In this document: positions 25,557 to 32,177 of the stretch, piece after piece | How positions within the stretch are numbered: position 1 is the stretch's first letter | How the letters are laid out: each line of letters starts with the position of its first letter | NCBI RefSeq assembly: GCF_024305175.1 | Contig: NZ_JAMWYY010000004.1 | Span: 28,572 to 92,571 of the forward strand | Length of the DNA: 64,000 nucleotides | Source: Flavobacterium sp. | GTDB lineage: Bacteria > Bacteroidota > Bacteroidia > Flavobacteriales > Flavobacteriaceae | Direction of reading: 5' to 3' | Translations under genes and position numbers: made by a program | The notes under the pieces: generated by a model | Database searches by the model: none | Told to the model about the DNA's origin: nothing | The model's input: the letters and a program-made list of their open reading frames with translations, nothing else

Positions 25557-26033
25557 ATGAAAATCCTGTTTTTGTTTGTCTTATTTACTGCTGCGGGTTT
25601 TGCACAAACCAGTAATTTTTTTGTTAAGCAAAACGGCCTTATATGGGAAAACGTCTTTATAACTGATAAAAAAGATATTGCAGACTTAATAAAAAAGCAC
25701 CCCAGGCTGGTTATAACAGCTTCTGAAGGTAGCACTTATAAAGGGCATGGCTCTGAAGTAAAGCATACCTGCCCTGATACTTCTCCGTTTATGGAAAAAG
25801 AGCTAAGCTTTGATTTTGAGATAGTAATAAGCGAAGGTAAATATCGTGTAACTATCAGTAATATCAAATATACCAGTAATGGTAAAAAAGGAGCTAAGGC
25901 CATTATAAAGCCGGAAAGTATGTGGCTTTCTAACGGGAATATAAACAAGAATTACAATAATGATTTTGCCTGCCTTAACAGCTACTTTAACCGGATATTT
26001 ACCATGGCTTCGGTTTATAAGAATAAAAGTTAG
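25557..26033 (+). CDS. Secreted protein, DUF4468-like, unknown function
   Basis: 158 residues. Signal peptide MKILFLFVLFTAAGFA with cleavage before QTS (after about residue 16). The mature part has strand-rich segments NGLIWENVFI, LSFDFEIVISEGKYRVTISNIKYTS, in the order seen in DUF4468 proteins with a TATA-binding-protein-like fold, which are common periplasmic proteins of Bacteroidetes. Two cysteines in the mature protein may pair. The gene is convergent with the PAS kinase gene with only 3 bases between stop codons. Function unknown; the assignment to the family is by pattern only. Confidence 0.7.
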   Translation: MKILFLFVLFTAAGFAQTSNFFVKQNGLIWENVFITDKKDIADLIKKHPRLVITASEGSTYKGHGSEVKHTCPDTSPFMEKELSFDFEIVISEGKYRVTISNIKYTSNGKKGAKAIIKPESMWLSNGNINKNYNNDFACLNSYFNRIFTMASVYKNKS

Positions 26034-26036
26034 CCA

Positions 26037-27629
26037 TTACTTTGGCAGATAAATTAAAACGTCGGTTCCTGAATTTTCCCTGCTTATTGCCGTTATATGC
26101 CCGTGGTGGTTTTCTACTATTTTGCGGCACAGCGCAAGACCTATACCTGTTCCTTTAGCGCTGTTATCAAGCCTTTCAAACATCTCAAATATACGTTCGC
26201 TGTATTTGTTGTCAAAGCCTCTGCCGTTATCTCTGATAGTGAATTTATAATAGCTGATATCCTGCTGTAATTGCTTAAAAGCGGCAATTTCCGCTACCGG
26301 CGCATCTTCACTAAAAATGTCAATTACAGGTGTACTGTCATTAAATTTTATAGAGTTGCTTATCAGGTTATAAAATAACTGGTATAATTGTATACTTATA
26401 CCTTTAATTTCCGGCAGGCCGCTGTTGTTTATTACTGCATTTTTATCATTTATGATAAGTTCCATGTCTGTTATAACATTATGCAGTGTAGCATTAAGGT
26501 TAATATCTTCAAATAAAGACTCTGCCGTTGTGCGCGTATATTGCAGTATTTCTTTAATAAGCTTTGACATCCTTTGGGTAGCATCGGTAATTTTATCAGC
26601 ATAAACACTTGCTGCCTCAGGCGAATTTATTTTTGATTTAAGCATTCCGGTAAAAACCTCTACCTTACGTATTGGTTCTTGTAAATCGTGAGATGCTATG
26701 GATGCATATTGTTCCAGAGCTTTATTTTTTTGCTCCAGCTCTGTTGTATATTGTTTTATTCTTTCTTCAGAGAGTTTTCGTTCAGTAAGGTCGCGGGTAA
26801 CTTTAGTAAACCCTACAACATTGTCTTCATCATCATGCACTGCAGTAATTACAACACTTGCCCAGAACCTGCTGTTATCTTTTCGCCTGCGCCATCCTTC
26901 ATGAACTACCCTTCCTTTCAAAAAAGCTTCTTCAATAAGCATATCAGGTAACTTGTTTTCTAAATCATTCTGAAAATAAAATTCCCTGAAGTTCTTGCCT
27001 GTAATTTCGTCGGCAGTATAGCCTTTTATTTTTTCCGCACCTTTATTCCAACTTATTATATTGCCCTCTTTATCAAGCATTATAATGGCATAATCCTGTA
27101 CTTCATCAATCATCTTTTCATATCGGCTCTGCACTTTTTTGTTGTAGAGTTCCTGCTTTCGCTCGTTCTCTAATGCCTGCATGCGCAACTGGTAGCGTTG
27201 CGTAATATCTATGTGCATATTAAGTACACCAATCAGCGTTCCCGACGTATTAAATATTGGCTTGGGTAAAGGTTGAATATAACGTTTTAACCCTTGCGCA
27301 TTTTCAAGGATAATTTCTTCTGTAAAAGGTTTACCATATTGTAACGTTTTTGCCATTGGAGTCTGGTCCGACGGAAGAGGCTGGCCTTCTATAGTATAAG
27401 CCCTCCAGCCTGTAAAATAAAGATCAGTACCAATTTCCGGGCTAAACCCCCAAAAAGCAGATGCAGCTTTATTATAATAGGTTATTTTTCCTTGGGCATC
27501 GCAGGTATATATAACAGCGGGAAGAAATTCCATGAGCCTTGAAAAGTACTCTTCTTTAATAAGTGATATATGCCTGTCATCTGTTGCAGAATCTTCAGGA
27601 TCATTAAATATACCGGTATACCTATCCAT
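26037..27629 (-). CDS. PAS-domain sensor histidine kinase
   Basis: 530 residues, soluble, no membrane segment. Residues about 28-145 are a PAS domain (LPAVIYTCDAQGKITYYN), and about 170-285 a second PAS plus PAC (MLDKEGNIISWNKGAEKIKGY). A short coiled coil (285-308) leads to HisKA with H314 in IASHDLQEPIRK, the DLQEP class found in phytochrome-like kinases. The HATPase domain (about 410-530) has RDNGRGFDNKYSERIFEMFERL and GTGIGLALCRK, so catalytic boxes are intact. No response regulator adjoins it, so it is an orphan. Its kinase core is very like the C-terminal core of the 1388-residue kinase at 35826. Probable promoter at 27652-27685. Confidence 0.92.
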   Translation of the reverse strand: MDRYTGIFNDPEDSATDDRHISLIKEEYFSRLMEFLPAVIYTCDAQGKITYYNKAASAFWGFSPEIGTDLYFTGWRAYTIEGQPLPSDQTPMAKTLQYGKPFTEEIILENAQGLKRYIQPLPKPIFNTSGTLIGVLNMHIDITQRYQLRMQALENERKQELYNKKVQSRYEKMIDEVQDYAIIMLDKEGNIISWNKGAEKIKGYTADEITGKNFREFYFQNDLENKLPDMLIEEAFLKGRVVHEGWRRRKDNSRFWASVVITAVHDDEDNVVGFTKVTRDLTERKLSEERIKQYTTELEQKNKALEQYASIASHDLQEPIRKVEVFTGMLKSKINSPEAASVYADKITDATQRMSKLIKEILQYTRTTAESLFEDINLNATLHNVITDMELIINDKNAVINNSGLPEIKGISIQLYQLFYNLISNSIKFNDSTPVIDIFSEDAPVAEIAAFKQLQQDISYYKFTIRDNGRGFDNKYSERIFEMFERLDNSAKGTGIGLALCRKIVENHHGHITAISRENSGTDVLIYLPK

Positions 27630-27651
27630 TATTGTATCATTACAAACAAGT

Positions 27652-27685
27652 CAAATTTAATCAAGAACATCCGTATTTTTAACAA
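27652..27685 (-). promoter_or_regulatory. Promoter of the PAS histidine kinase gene (TTG, 23-base gap, TAAATTTG)
   Basis: On the minus strand TTG at 27683-27685 and TAAATTTG at 27652-27659 are separated by 23 bases, near the upper end of the usual spacing. The leader would be about 17 bases. Confidence 0.5.
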
Positions 27686-27734
27686 CTCTTATAAATAATT
27701 TAATTAAACTCTTTACTAAACATTAATTAATATT

Positions 27735-27762
27735 TTGTTAATGTTATGTAGAATTTTATTTG
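27735..27762 (+). promoter_or_regulatory. Near-consensus promoter for the leader region at 27811-27888
   Basis: TTG at 27735-27737 and TTTATTTG at 27755-27762 with a 17-base gap. One base differs from TANNTTTG. Transcription would begin near 27768, giving a leader of about 120 bases before the small membrane protein. Confidence 0.4.
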
Positions 27763-27810
27763 TACCTTAGTATCAAATATTTAAGAACTCTTATATTATT
27801 TTTTATCACC

Positions 27811-27831
27811 ATGGAAAATAGTACAGCTTAA
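27811..27831 (+). other. Possible six-residue leader peptide MENSTA
   Basis: ATG at 27811 opens a six-codon frame (MENSTA) ending in TAA at 27829-27831, one base before a perfect palindrome. Position fits a leader peptide whose translation could control the following hairpin. Short frames arise by chance, so this is a candidate only. Confidence 0.3.
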
Positions 27832-27832
27832 A

Positions 27833-27850
27833 AAGGACTTATAAGTCCTT
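27833..27850 (+). promoter_or_regulatory. Palindrome able to pair with the ribosome-binding region
   Basis: Perfect 18-base palindrome AAGGACTTATAAGTCCTT. Its right arm (AGTCCTT, 27844-27850) is also complementary to AAGGACT at 27882-27888, immediately before the ATG at 27889, so two mutually exclusive structures are possible. Confidence 0.45.
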
Positions 27851-27888
27851 ATAATGAATATCCGCAATAAATTTGTAAAAAAAGGACT

Positions 27889-28107
27889 ATGAAAAACTTT
27901 AATATAATACTATCTGCCATTACTTTTATCGCTGCAACGGTGTTACTGATTGCAGATTTTCCTAACCTTACCACCTTTAACGGGATTATTTTCTTTTCGC
28001 TTATAATTGTATTATTACTAATCTGTATTACGGGGCTAATTATAAACCTGCCCAGTATTTCGTTTAGAAGGCGTAATAAATTCAGTATTAGTTATGATAA
28101 ATATTAA
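27889..28107 (+). CDS. Small two-segment membrane protein
   Basis: 72 residues with two hydrophobic segments: about 6-24 (IILSAITFIAATVLLIADF) and about 33-55 (IIFFSLIIVLLLICITGLI). A basic tail follows (FRRRNKFS), which suggests the C-terminus is cytoplasmic. No known family. AAAGGACT just before the ATG is a better ribosome-binding match than most genes here have, and it can be masked by the upstream palindrome arm. The gene sits alone between the kinase and the charged small protein gene; a stress-type small membrane protein is a guess. Codons and signal-like hydrophobicity support a real gene. Confidence 0.65.
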   Translation: MKNFNIILSAITFIAATVLLIADFPNLTTFNGIIFFSLIIVLLLICITGLIINLPSISFRRRNKFSISYDKY

Positions 28108-28176
28108 CTGTTTTTTATAACGCATCGTTTTTTAAATTTTTTACTTTAGGTATAGTGAAACTTAATAAACAGCGCT

Positions 28177-28437
28177 ATGGAAAACTCATCAGGAAAAGAA
28201 TTTAAAGAAGGGGAGGCAAACAAAAAAGCTACCGAAAAAATGGCAGCTAATGACCAAAGACAGGATAAGGAATATATGCGACAGCAAAATGACCTTACTC
28301 AGTCTGAAAACCCGGAAGAAAATAGTGGTAATATAACTGAAAATACAGCACCGGGAAATACCAATACGCTATCAGAGAAAGAGCAAAATAAAAGAAGGCT
28401 TGAAGATGAAGAAGACAGCGACTTTGGTATTGAATAA
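28177..28437 (+). CDS. Small, highly charged hydrophilic protein, probably disordered
   Basis: 86 residues, with no hydrophobic core, rich in Glu, Asn, Lys and Gln (NDQRQDKEYMRQQNDL and KRRLEDEEDSDFGIE). It lacks cysteines and aromatic clusters, so it is probably intrinsically disordered, like stress or desiccation hydrophilins. Strong support for the gene comes from a perfect terminator at 28461-28486 starting 24 bases after its stop. A TACTTTAG near-match to the -7 consensus lies about 30 bases before the ATG. Its first residues (MENSS) resemble the upstream leader peptide MENSTA. No function can be named. Confidence 0.65.
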   Translation: MENSSGKEFKEGEANKKATEKMAANDQRQDKEYMRQQNDLTQSENPEENSGNITENTAPGNTNTLSEKEQNKRRLEDEEDSDFGIE

Positions 28438-28460
28438 GTTCCAGACAACCATTAAATAGA

Positions 28461-28486
28461 AAAAGCTCCGCAATTGCGGAGCTTTT
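28461..28486. terminator. Perfect 26-base palindromic terminator
   Basis: AAAAGCTCCGC / GCGGAGCTTTT, 11-bp stem around AATT, followed by TTATTG on the plus strand and preceded by A-rich DNA. It can serve both the charged protein gene and the OmpA-like lipoprotein gene, whose stop is 23 bases away. Confidence 0.85.
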
Positions 28487-28508
28487 TTATTGAGCCTGTT
28501 TATTTAGC

Positions 28509-29342
28509 TTATTTGCTCTGGCCTTTCATTTCTTTTTCTATCATATCATAGAACTGGTCAATTTTAGGTAGTACCAGTATCCTTGTCCTTCTGTTGCGTG
28601 CCCTGCCTTCGGCAGTAGTATTGGCTTCTAAAGGCACATACTCACCACGTCCTGCAGCAACAAGCCTTTTAGGATCAATACCATAATCCTGTTGCAGTAT
28701 CCTAACTATAGATGTAGCACGCTTAACACTTAAGTCCCAGTTGTCCTGTAGTACAGGGTTGTTAATAGGCACATTATCAGTGTGGCCTTCAACCATACAT
28801 TCAAAGTCCGGCTTATCTTTTACTATAGCGGCAACTTTACCTAAAATTTCTTTAGCCCTGTCAGTAACTTCATACCTTCCGCTCTTAAACAGCAGCTTGT
28901 CGGCTATAGAGATATAAACAACTCCTTTTTCAACATTTACTTCAATATCCGGGTCGTTAACACCAACAGCTCTTTTTATACTTGTAACAAGCGCAAGCGT
29001 AACAGAGTCTTTACGGGTAAGGGCATCCTGAAGTCTTGAAATTTTCAGGTCTTTTTCTTTAAGGCTTTCTAAAGACTTTTCTATTGTTTGTGCGCCTTTT
29101 GTAGATAGTTCAGCAAAATTGTCTTTAGAAACTTTTAAATCAGTATTTGCCTGCTTAAGGTCTTCTATGCGGGCAGCCATGCCTTCTTTTTCAGCAAGGC
29201 ACGTGTTCAGCTTAATAGTTGCTGAGTTAAGCATATCCTGTATTTCCTTATTTTTTGCCTCCAGTTCGGCAATTTTCTTTTTAGAACCGCAGGATGTTAG
29301 CGTTAACGCTGCCAGTGTTAGTGTCAGAATGGTTCTTTTCAT
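28509..29342 (-). CDS. OmpA-family peptidoglycan-binding lipoprotein
   Basis: 277 residues. Signal peptide ends in the lipobox LTSC with the lipid-bearing Cys at residue 18. Residues 24-115 are a coiled coil (IAELEAKNKEIQDML), and residues 140-265 an OmpA C-terminal domain with VEGHTDNVPI and NWDLSVKRATSIVRIL and GRGEYVPLEANT, the set that binds diaminopimelate-type peptidoglycan. It would link the outer membrane to the cell wall. Similar flavobacterial proteins are common and may bear on cell envelope stability. Likely promoter at 29368-29375. The glycosyltransferase gene lies upstream on the same strand, 78 bases away. Confidence 0.92.
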   Translation of the reverse strand: MKRTILTLTLAALTLTSCGSKKKIAELEAKNKEIQDMLNSATIKLNTCLAEKEGMAARIEDLKQANTDLKVSKDNFAELSTKGAQTIEKSLESLKEKDLKISRLQDALTRKDSVTLALVTSIKRAVGVNDPDIEVNVEKGVVYISIADKLLFKSGRYEVTDRAKEILGKVAAIVKDKPDFECMVEGHTDNVPINNPVLQDNWDLSVKRATSIVRILQQDYGIDPKRLVAAGRGEYVPLEANTTAEGRARNRRTRILVLPKIDQFYDMIEKEMKGQSK

Positions 29343-29367
29343 AAAATGTCTGTGTTTAGATTTGTTA

Positions 29368-29375
29368 CAAAATTA
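29368..29375 (-). promoter_or_regulatory. -7 promoter element (TAATTTTG) for the OmpA-like lipoprotein gene
   Basis: TAATTTTG on the minus strand, 25 bases before the ATG at 29342. No -33 TTG at standard distance. Confidence 0.45.
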
Positions 29376-29420
29376 GTTAATGCTGAGAATAAGATCGATT
29401 AAATTGATTATAAACTCTTG

Positions 29421-30413
29421 TTAAAAGTCAGCAAAAATCTTGCCGTTGCATATAAAGTATTTATGGACTATGCTTTTAATTTTATAATAATTACTGTAAT
29501 GCTTTGGCTGTCTTTTATTTAAAAAATAAAATAATTTCAAATAAAAATAAACGTGCGATTTTAAAACAGCCCAAAGGTGTGCAAACTGTCCTTTTGTAAG
29601 GAAACGGATGCCCGCAAGGCCGTCCATACCAAGCCGCAGGAACAGTATTGGGAACAGTTGCCCTGCCGGCAGGTTTTTAAGCATCATCCAAAGCGAATTT
29701 CTGAAATTTAAAAATGTTTTTTTAGGGCTGCTGTTTTTAAGTGTCGCCCCGCCCATATGATATACTACCGACTGATAGCAAAACCTCACCTTATAATTAC
29801 GGTTAAATGCTCTCCAGCAAAGGTCGATTTCTTCCTGGTGGGCAAAAAAATCTTCATCAAAACCTCCAAGTTCCCTAAATACATTTTTCCGGATAAAAAA
29901 ACACGCTCCCGATGCCCAGAATATTTCACTTTCATCATTATACTGTCCGTTATCTTTTTCCAGTGTGTCAAATATCCTTCCTCTGCAAAACGGGAAACCA
30001 TATTTGTCTATAAATCCTCCGGCAGCACCGGCATACTCAAAATACTCACGCTTGTAATAGTCAAGTATCTTTGGCTGAATAATTGCTGTTTCAGGATCTC
30101 TTTCAAATAAGTCTATAGCAGGTTGCAGCCAGCCTTTGGTAATTTCTACATCAGAGTTTACCAGTACATATATATCTTCTTCAACTGCCTGTAACGCTTT
30201 GTTATAACCTCCGGCATAACCCAGGTTGCCGTTATTTTGTATTATCCTTACTTCAGGAAACTGCTCTTCGAGCATTACAACAGAGCCGTCAACTGAAGCA
30301 TTATCTGCCACATAAACAGTGGCTTCAGGCGAATGCTTTATAACACCCGGTAAAAGGGCTTCCAATAGTTCCTTTCCGTTCCAGTTCAGTATAACAACAG
30401 CAATGCTTTTCAT
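29421..30413 (-). CDS. Family 2 glycosyltransferase
   Basis: 330 residues. The N-terminal GT-A fold opens AVVILNWNGKELLEALLPG, and the sugar-nucleotide loop includes VADNASVDGS and NNGNLGYAGGYNKAL; VLVNSDVEI carries the acidic motif and EEIDLCWRAF the family's acceptor-region motif. It is of the rhamnosyltransferase / dTDP-sugar type that builds cell surface polysaccharides. No signal peptide; the C-terminal third has weak hydrophobic stretches (LRLGMDGLAG, YFYLKLFYFL) that may lie at the membrane. Its ATG overlaps the stop of the HsdR_N-like gene (ATGA), so both are translated together. Acceptor and sugar cannot be named. Confidence 0.9.
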   Translation of the reverse strand: MKSIAVVILNWNGKELLEALLPGVIKHSPEATVYVADNASVDGSVVMLEEQFPEVRIIQNNGNLGYAGGYNKALQAVEEDIYVLVNSDVEITKGWLQPAIDLFERDPETAIIQPKILDYYKREYFEYAGAAGGFIDKYGFPFCRGRIFDTLEKDNGQYNDESEIFWASGACFFIRKNVFRELGGFDEDFFAHQEEIDLCWRAFNRNYKVRFCYQSVVYHMGGATLKNSSPKKTFLNFRNSLWMMLKNLPAGQLFPILFLRLGMDGLAGIRFLTKGQFAHLWAVLKSHVYFYLKLFYFLNKRQPKHYSNYYKIKSIVHKYFICNGKIFADF

Positions 30414-30862
30414 GATTGTAATTTGTATGGCGGAAGTTCTTTTAAAAAGATATATTTTTCCTGCTCATAATCCATACTGCAAAAGTAGTGGTTTATTCCG
30501 TTAGTAACCATCATATATTGTGCTTTAGCCGCCATATTATAACGGGCTATCTGGTCAAATGTTATCTGGGTTATGGGTACACTTGTTGCTTTGCATTCCA
30601 CTAAAAGAAAAACACTGCCATCGGGGTTATATACCACTATATCATATCTTTTGCTCAGTCCGTTTATTTTAAGTAACTTCTCTACGTTGAGATATGATTT
30701 CGGGTACATAAGATCATTCAGTAAATATGTAACAACATGCTGGCGAACCCATTCTTCAGGGGTAAGTATCACAAACTTTTTGCGGACACCATCAAAAATA
30801 GCGAGCTTATTTTCACTATTTTTGAATCGAAAAGTATAGTCAGGAAAATTAAGCTTTTGCAT
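30410..30862 (-). CDS. HsdR N-terminal-like PDDEXK domain protein
   Basis: 150 residues from the ATG at 30862. A longer start at 30898 is open but the promoter puts transcription after it. The protein resembles the N-terminal domain of type I restriction HsdR (HSDR_N_2), with a PDDEXK nuclease core: RYDIVVYNPDGS with D and VFLLVECKA with the E-x-K (about residue 88). It lacks the DEAD motor and all other restriction subunits, and no methyltransferase is near. Such stand-alone proteins are often adjacent to holA in flavobacteria, here divergent from it. It overlaps the glycosyltransferase gene by 4 bases. Function unknown, perhaps DNA repair. Confidence 0.8.
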   Translation of the reverse strand: MQKLNFPDYTFRFKNSENKLAIFDGVRKKFVILTPEEWVRQHVVTYLLNDLMYPKSYLNVEKLLKINGLSKRYDIVVYNPDGSVFLLVECKATSVPITQITFDQIARYNMAAKAQYMMVTNGINHYFCSMDYEQEKYIFLKELPPYKLQS

Positions 30863-30866
30863 AGCG

Positions 30867-30895
30867 CAAAGGTACTTTTTTCCTGATAAAAGCAA
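30867..30895 (-). promoter_or_regulatory. Full-consensus promoter at the start codon of the HsdR_N-like gene
   Basis: On the minus strand TTG (30893-30895), 18 bases, then TACCTTTG (30867-30874), and only 4 bases to the ATG at 30862. Transcription would begin at or beside the start codon, so the mRNA may be leaderless; it also excludes the longer start. Confidence 0.6.
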
Positions 30896-30914
30896 CACTT
30901 AAAAGTACAGCGGT

Positions 30915-31919
30915 TTGGATGAAGTTTTAAAAATTGTAAATGAAATTAAGAACGGTATTATTAAGCCTGTTTACTTTTTTATGGGTGAGGAGCCATACTA
31001 CATTGACAAGCTGACCGAATACATAGAAGACAACATACTTTTGGAAGAGGATAAGGGCTTTAACCAAATGGTGTTATATGGTAAAGATGTAACCATTGAA
31101 GAGGTCGTTGCCAATGCCAAGCGTTACCCTATGATGGCTGATAGGCAGGTGGTTATTGTTAAAGAAGCGCAGGAACTATCCCGAACCATAGAAAAGCTGG
31201 AAAGCTATGCCGAAAACCCGCAGCCTACAACCGTTCTTGTTTTTGCTTATAAGTATAAAACACTGGATAAACGCAAAAAACTGATTAAGAACGTTGCAAA
31301 AAACGGGGTGGTTTTTGAAAGTAAAAAAATGTATGAAAACCAGGTTGCCGACTGGATAAAGCGTGTATTATCGGGCAAAGGTTATGGTATAGAGCCAAAA
31401 GCTGCCGCAATGCTGGTAGAGTTTTTAGGTAATGACCTGAGCAGGATAAGCAATGAGTTGGATAAACTTGCTATAATATTACCTAAAAGCCATATTATAA
31501 CACCTAAAGATGTAGAAGATAATATTGGCATCAGTAAAGACTATAATATTTTTGAACTGCGCAAGGCAATAGGGGAGCGCGACCAGTTAAAGGCTTATAA
31601 AATTGCTAATTACTTTGCGCAAAACCCTAAAGATAATCCGCTGGTTATGACTACAGGGCTTATTTTCGGATTCTTTTCGCAGTTGCTGCAATACCACGGG
31701 CTAAAAGATAAAAGCCCCGGCAATGTGTCAAAAATGCTTAGGGTTAACCCCTATTTTCTTAAAGATTATGATATAGCGCTACGCAATTACCCTATGAAAA
31801 AAGTAAGCGCCATTGTAGCCGCCCTGCGCGATATTGATGTAAAAAGCAAAGGTGTAGGAGCAAATGCAGTATCGCAGCATGACCTGCTGAAAGAGATGCT
31901 GGTAAAGATTTTTAATTAG
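30915..31919 (+). CDS. holA: DNA polymerase III subunit delta
   Basis: 334 residues. HolA is the wrench subunit of the clamp loader that opens the beta clamp on DNA. It starts with TTG at 30915 (MDEVLKIVNEIKNG), since no ATG lies in frame nearby; the opening matches the family. The clamp-contact and AAA+-like regions are FMGEEPYYIDKLTEY (about 22-36) and VVIVKEAQELS (about 77-87). The long helical domain follows and the C-terminus (HDLLKEMLVKIFN) is typical. It is divergent from the HsdR_N-like gene, 52 bases apart, and probably co-transcribed with the small membrane protein gene downstream. Length fits the family. Confidence 0.93.
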   Translation: MDEVLKIVNEIKNGIIKPVYFFMGEEPYYIDKLTEYIEDNILLEEDKGFNQMVLYGKDVTIEEVVANAKRYPMMADRQVVIVKEAQELSRTIEKLESYAENPQPTTVLVFAYKYKTLDKRKKLIKNVAKNGVVFESKKMYENQVADWIKRVLSGKGYGIEPKAAAMLVEFLGNDLSRISNELDKLAIILPKSHIITPKDVEDNIGISKDYNIFELRKAIGERDQLKAYKIANYFAQNPKDNPLVMTTGLIFGFFSQLLQYHGLKDKSPGNVSKMLRVNPYFLKDYDIALRNYPMKKVSAIVAALRDIDVKSKGVGANAVSQHDLLKEMLVKIFN

Positions 31920-31970
31920 CGCATATATTCACGATATTTGCACACTTATAAAAATACAGATAGTAACATC

Positions 31971-32150
31971 ATGGGAATGAATAAAAATACCATCTTTGGG
32001 TGGGCCTCTTTTATAATGTTCCTTATCGGCACCGCGCTTGTGCTTTTAGGGGTACTGAAATATAAAGATTATGCAATAGGGTTTTCTACGGTTGGTATAG
32101 GTTTTTTTGCCATATCATGGGCATTTAATGCGCTAAAAGGCAGAGTATAG
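31971..32150 (+). CDS. Small membrane protein (CAL67264-like family)
   Basis: 59 residues from ATG at 31971 (a second ATG at 31977 is also possible; frames starting earlier lack the family's opening). Two hydrophobic segments: about 7-26 (TIFGWASFIMFLIGTALVLL) and about 34-52 (AIGFSTVGIGFFAISWAFNA). The C-terminus LKGRV is conserved in a flavobacterial family of small membrane proteins known to me as CAL67264-like. No function is established. It lies 51 bases after holA and 27 bases before ettA, so it may be co-transcribed with both. Confidence 0.7.
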   Translation: MGMNKNTIFGWASFIMFLIGTALVLLGVLKYKDYAIGFSTVGIGFFAISWAFNALKGRV

Positions 32151-32177
32151 TAACAGCAAACAATTGAAAAATAATAT

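Noticed and set aside
30410..30862. Restriction system suggested by the HsdR_N-like protein
   Set aside because: There is no methylase, specificity subunit or helicase motor within the window, so it is not a restriction operon.
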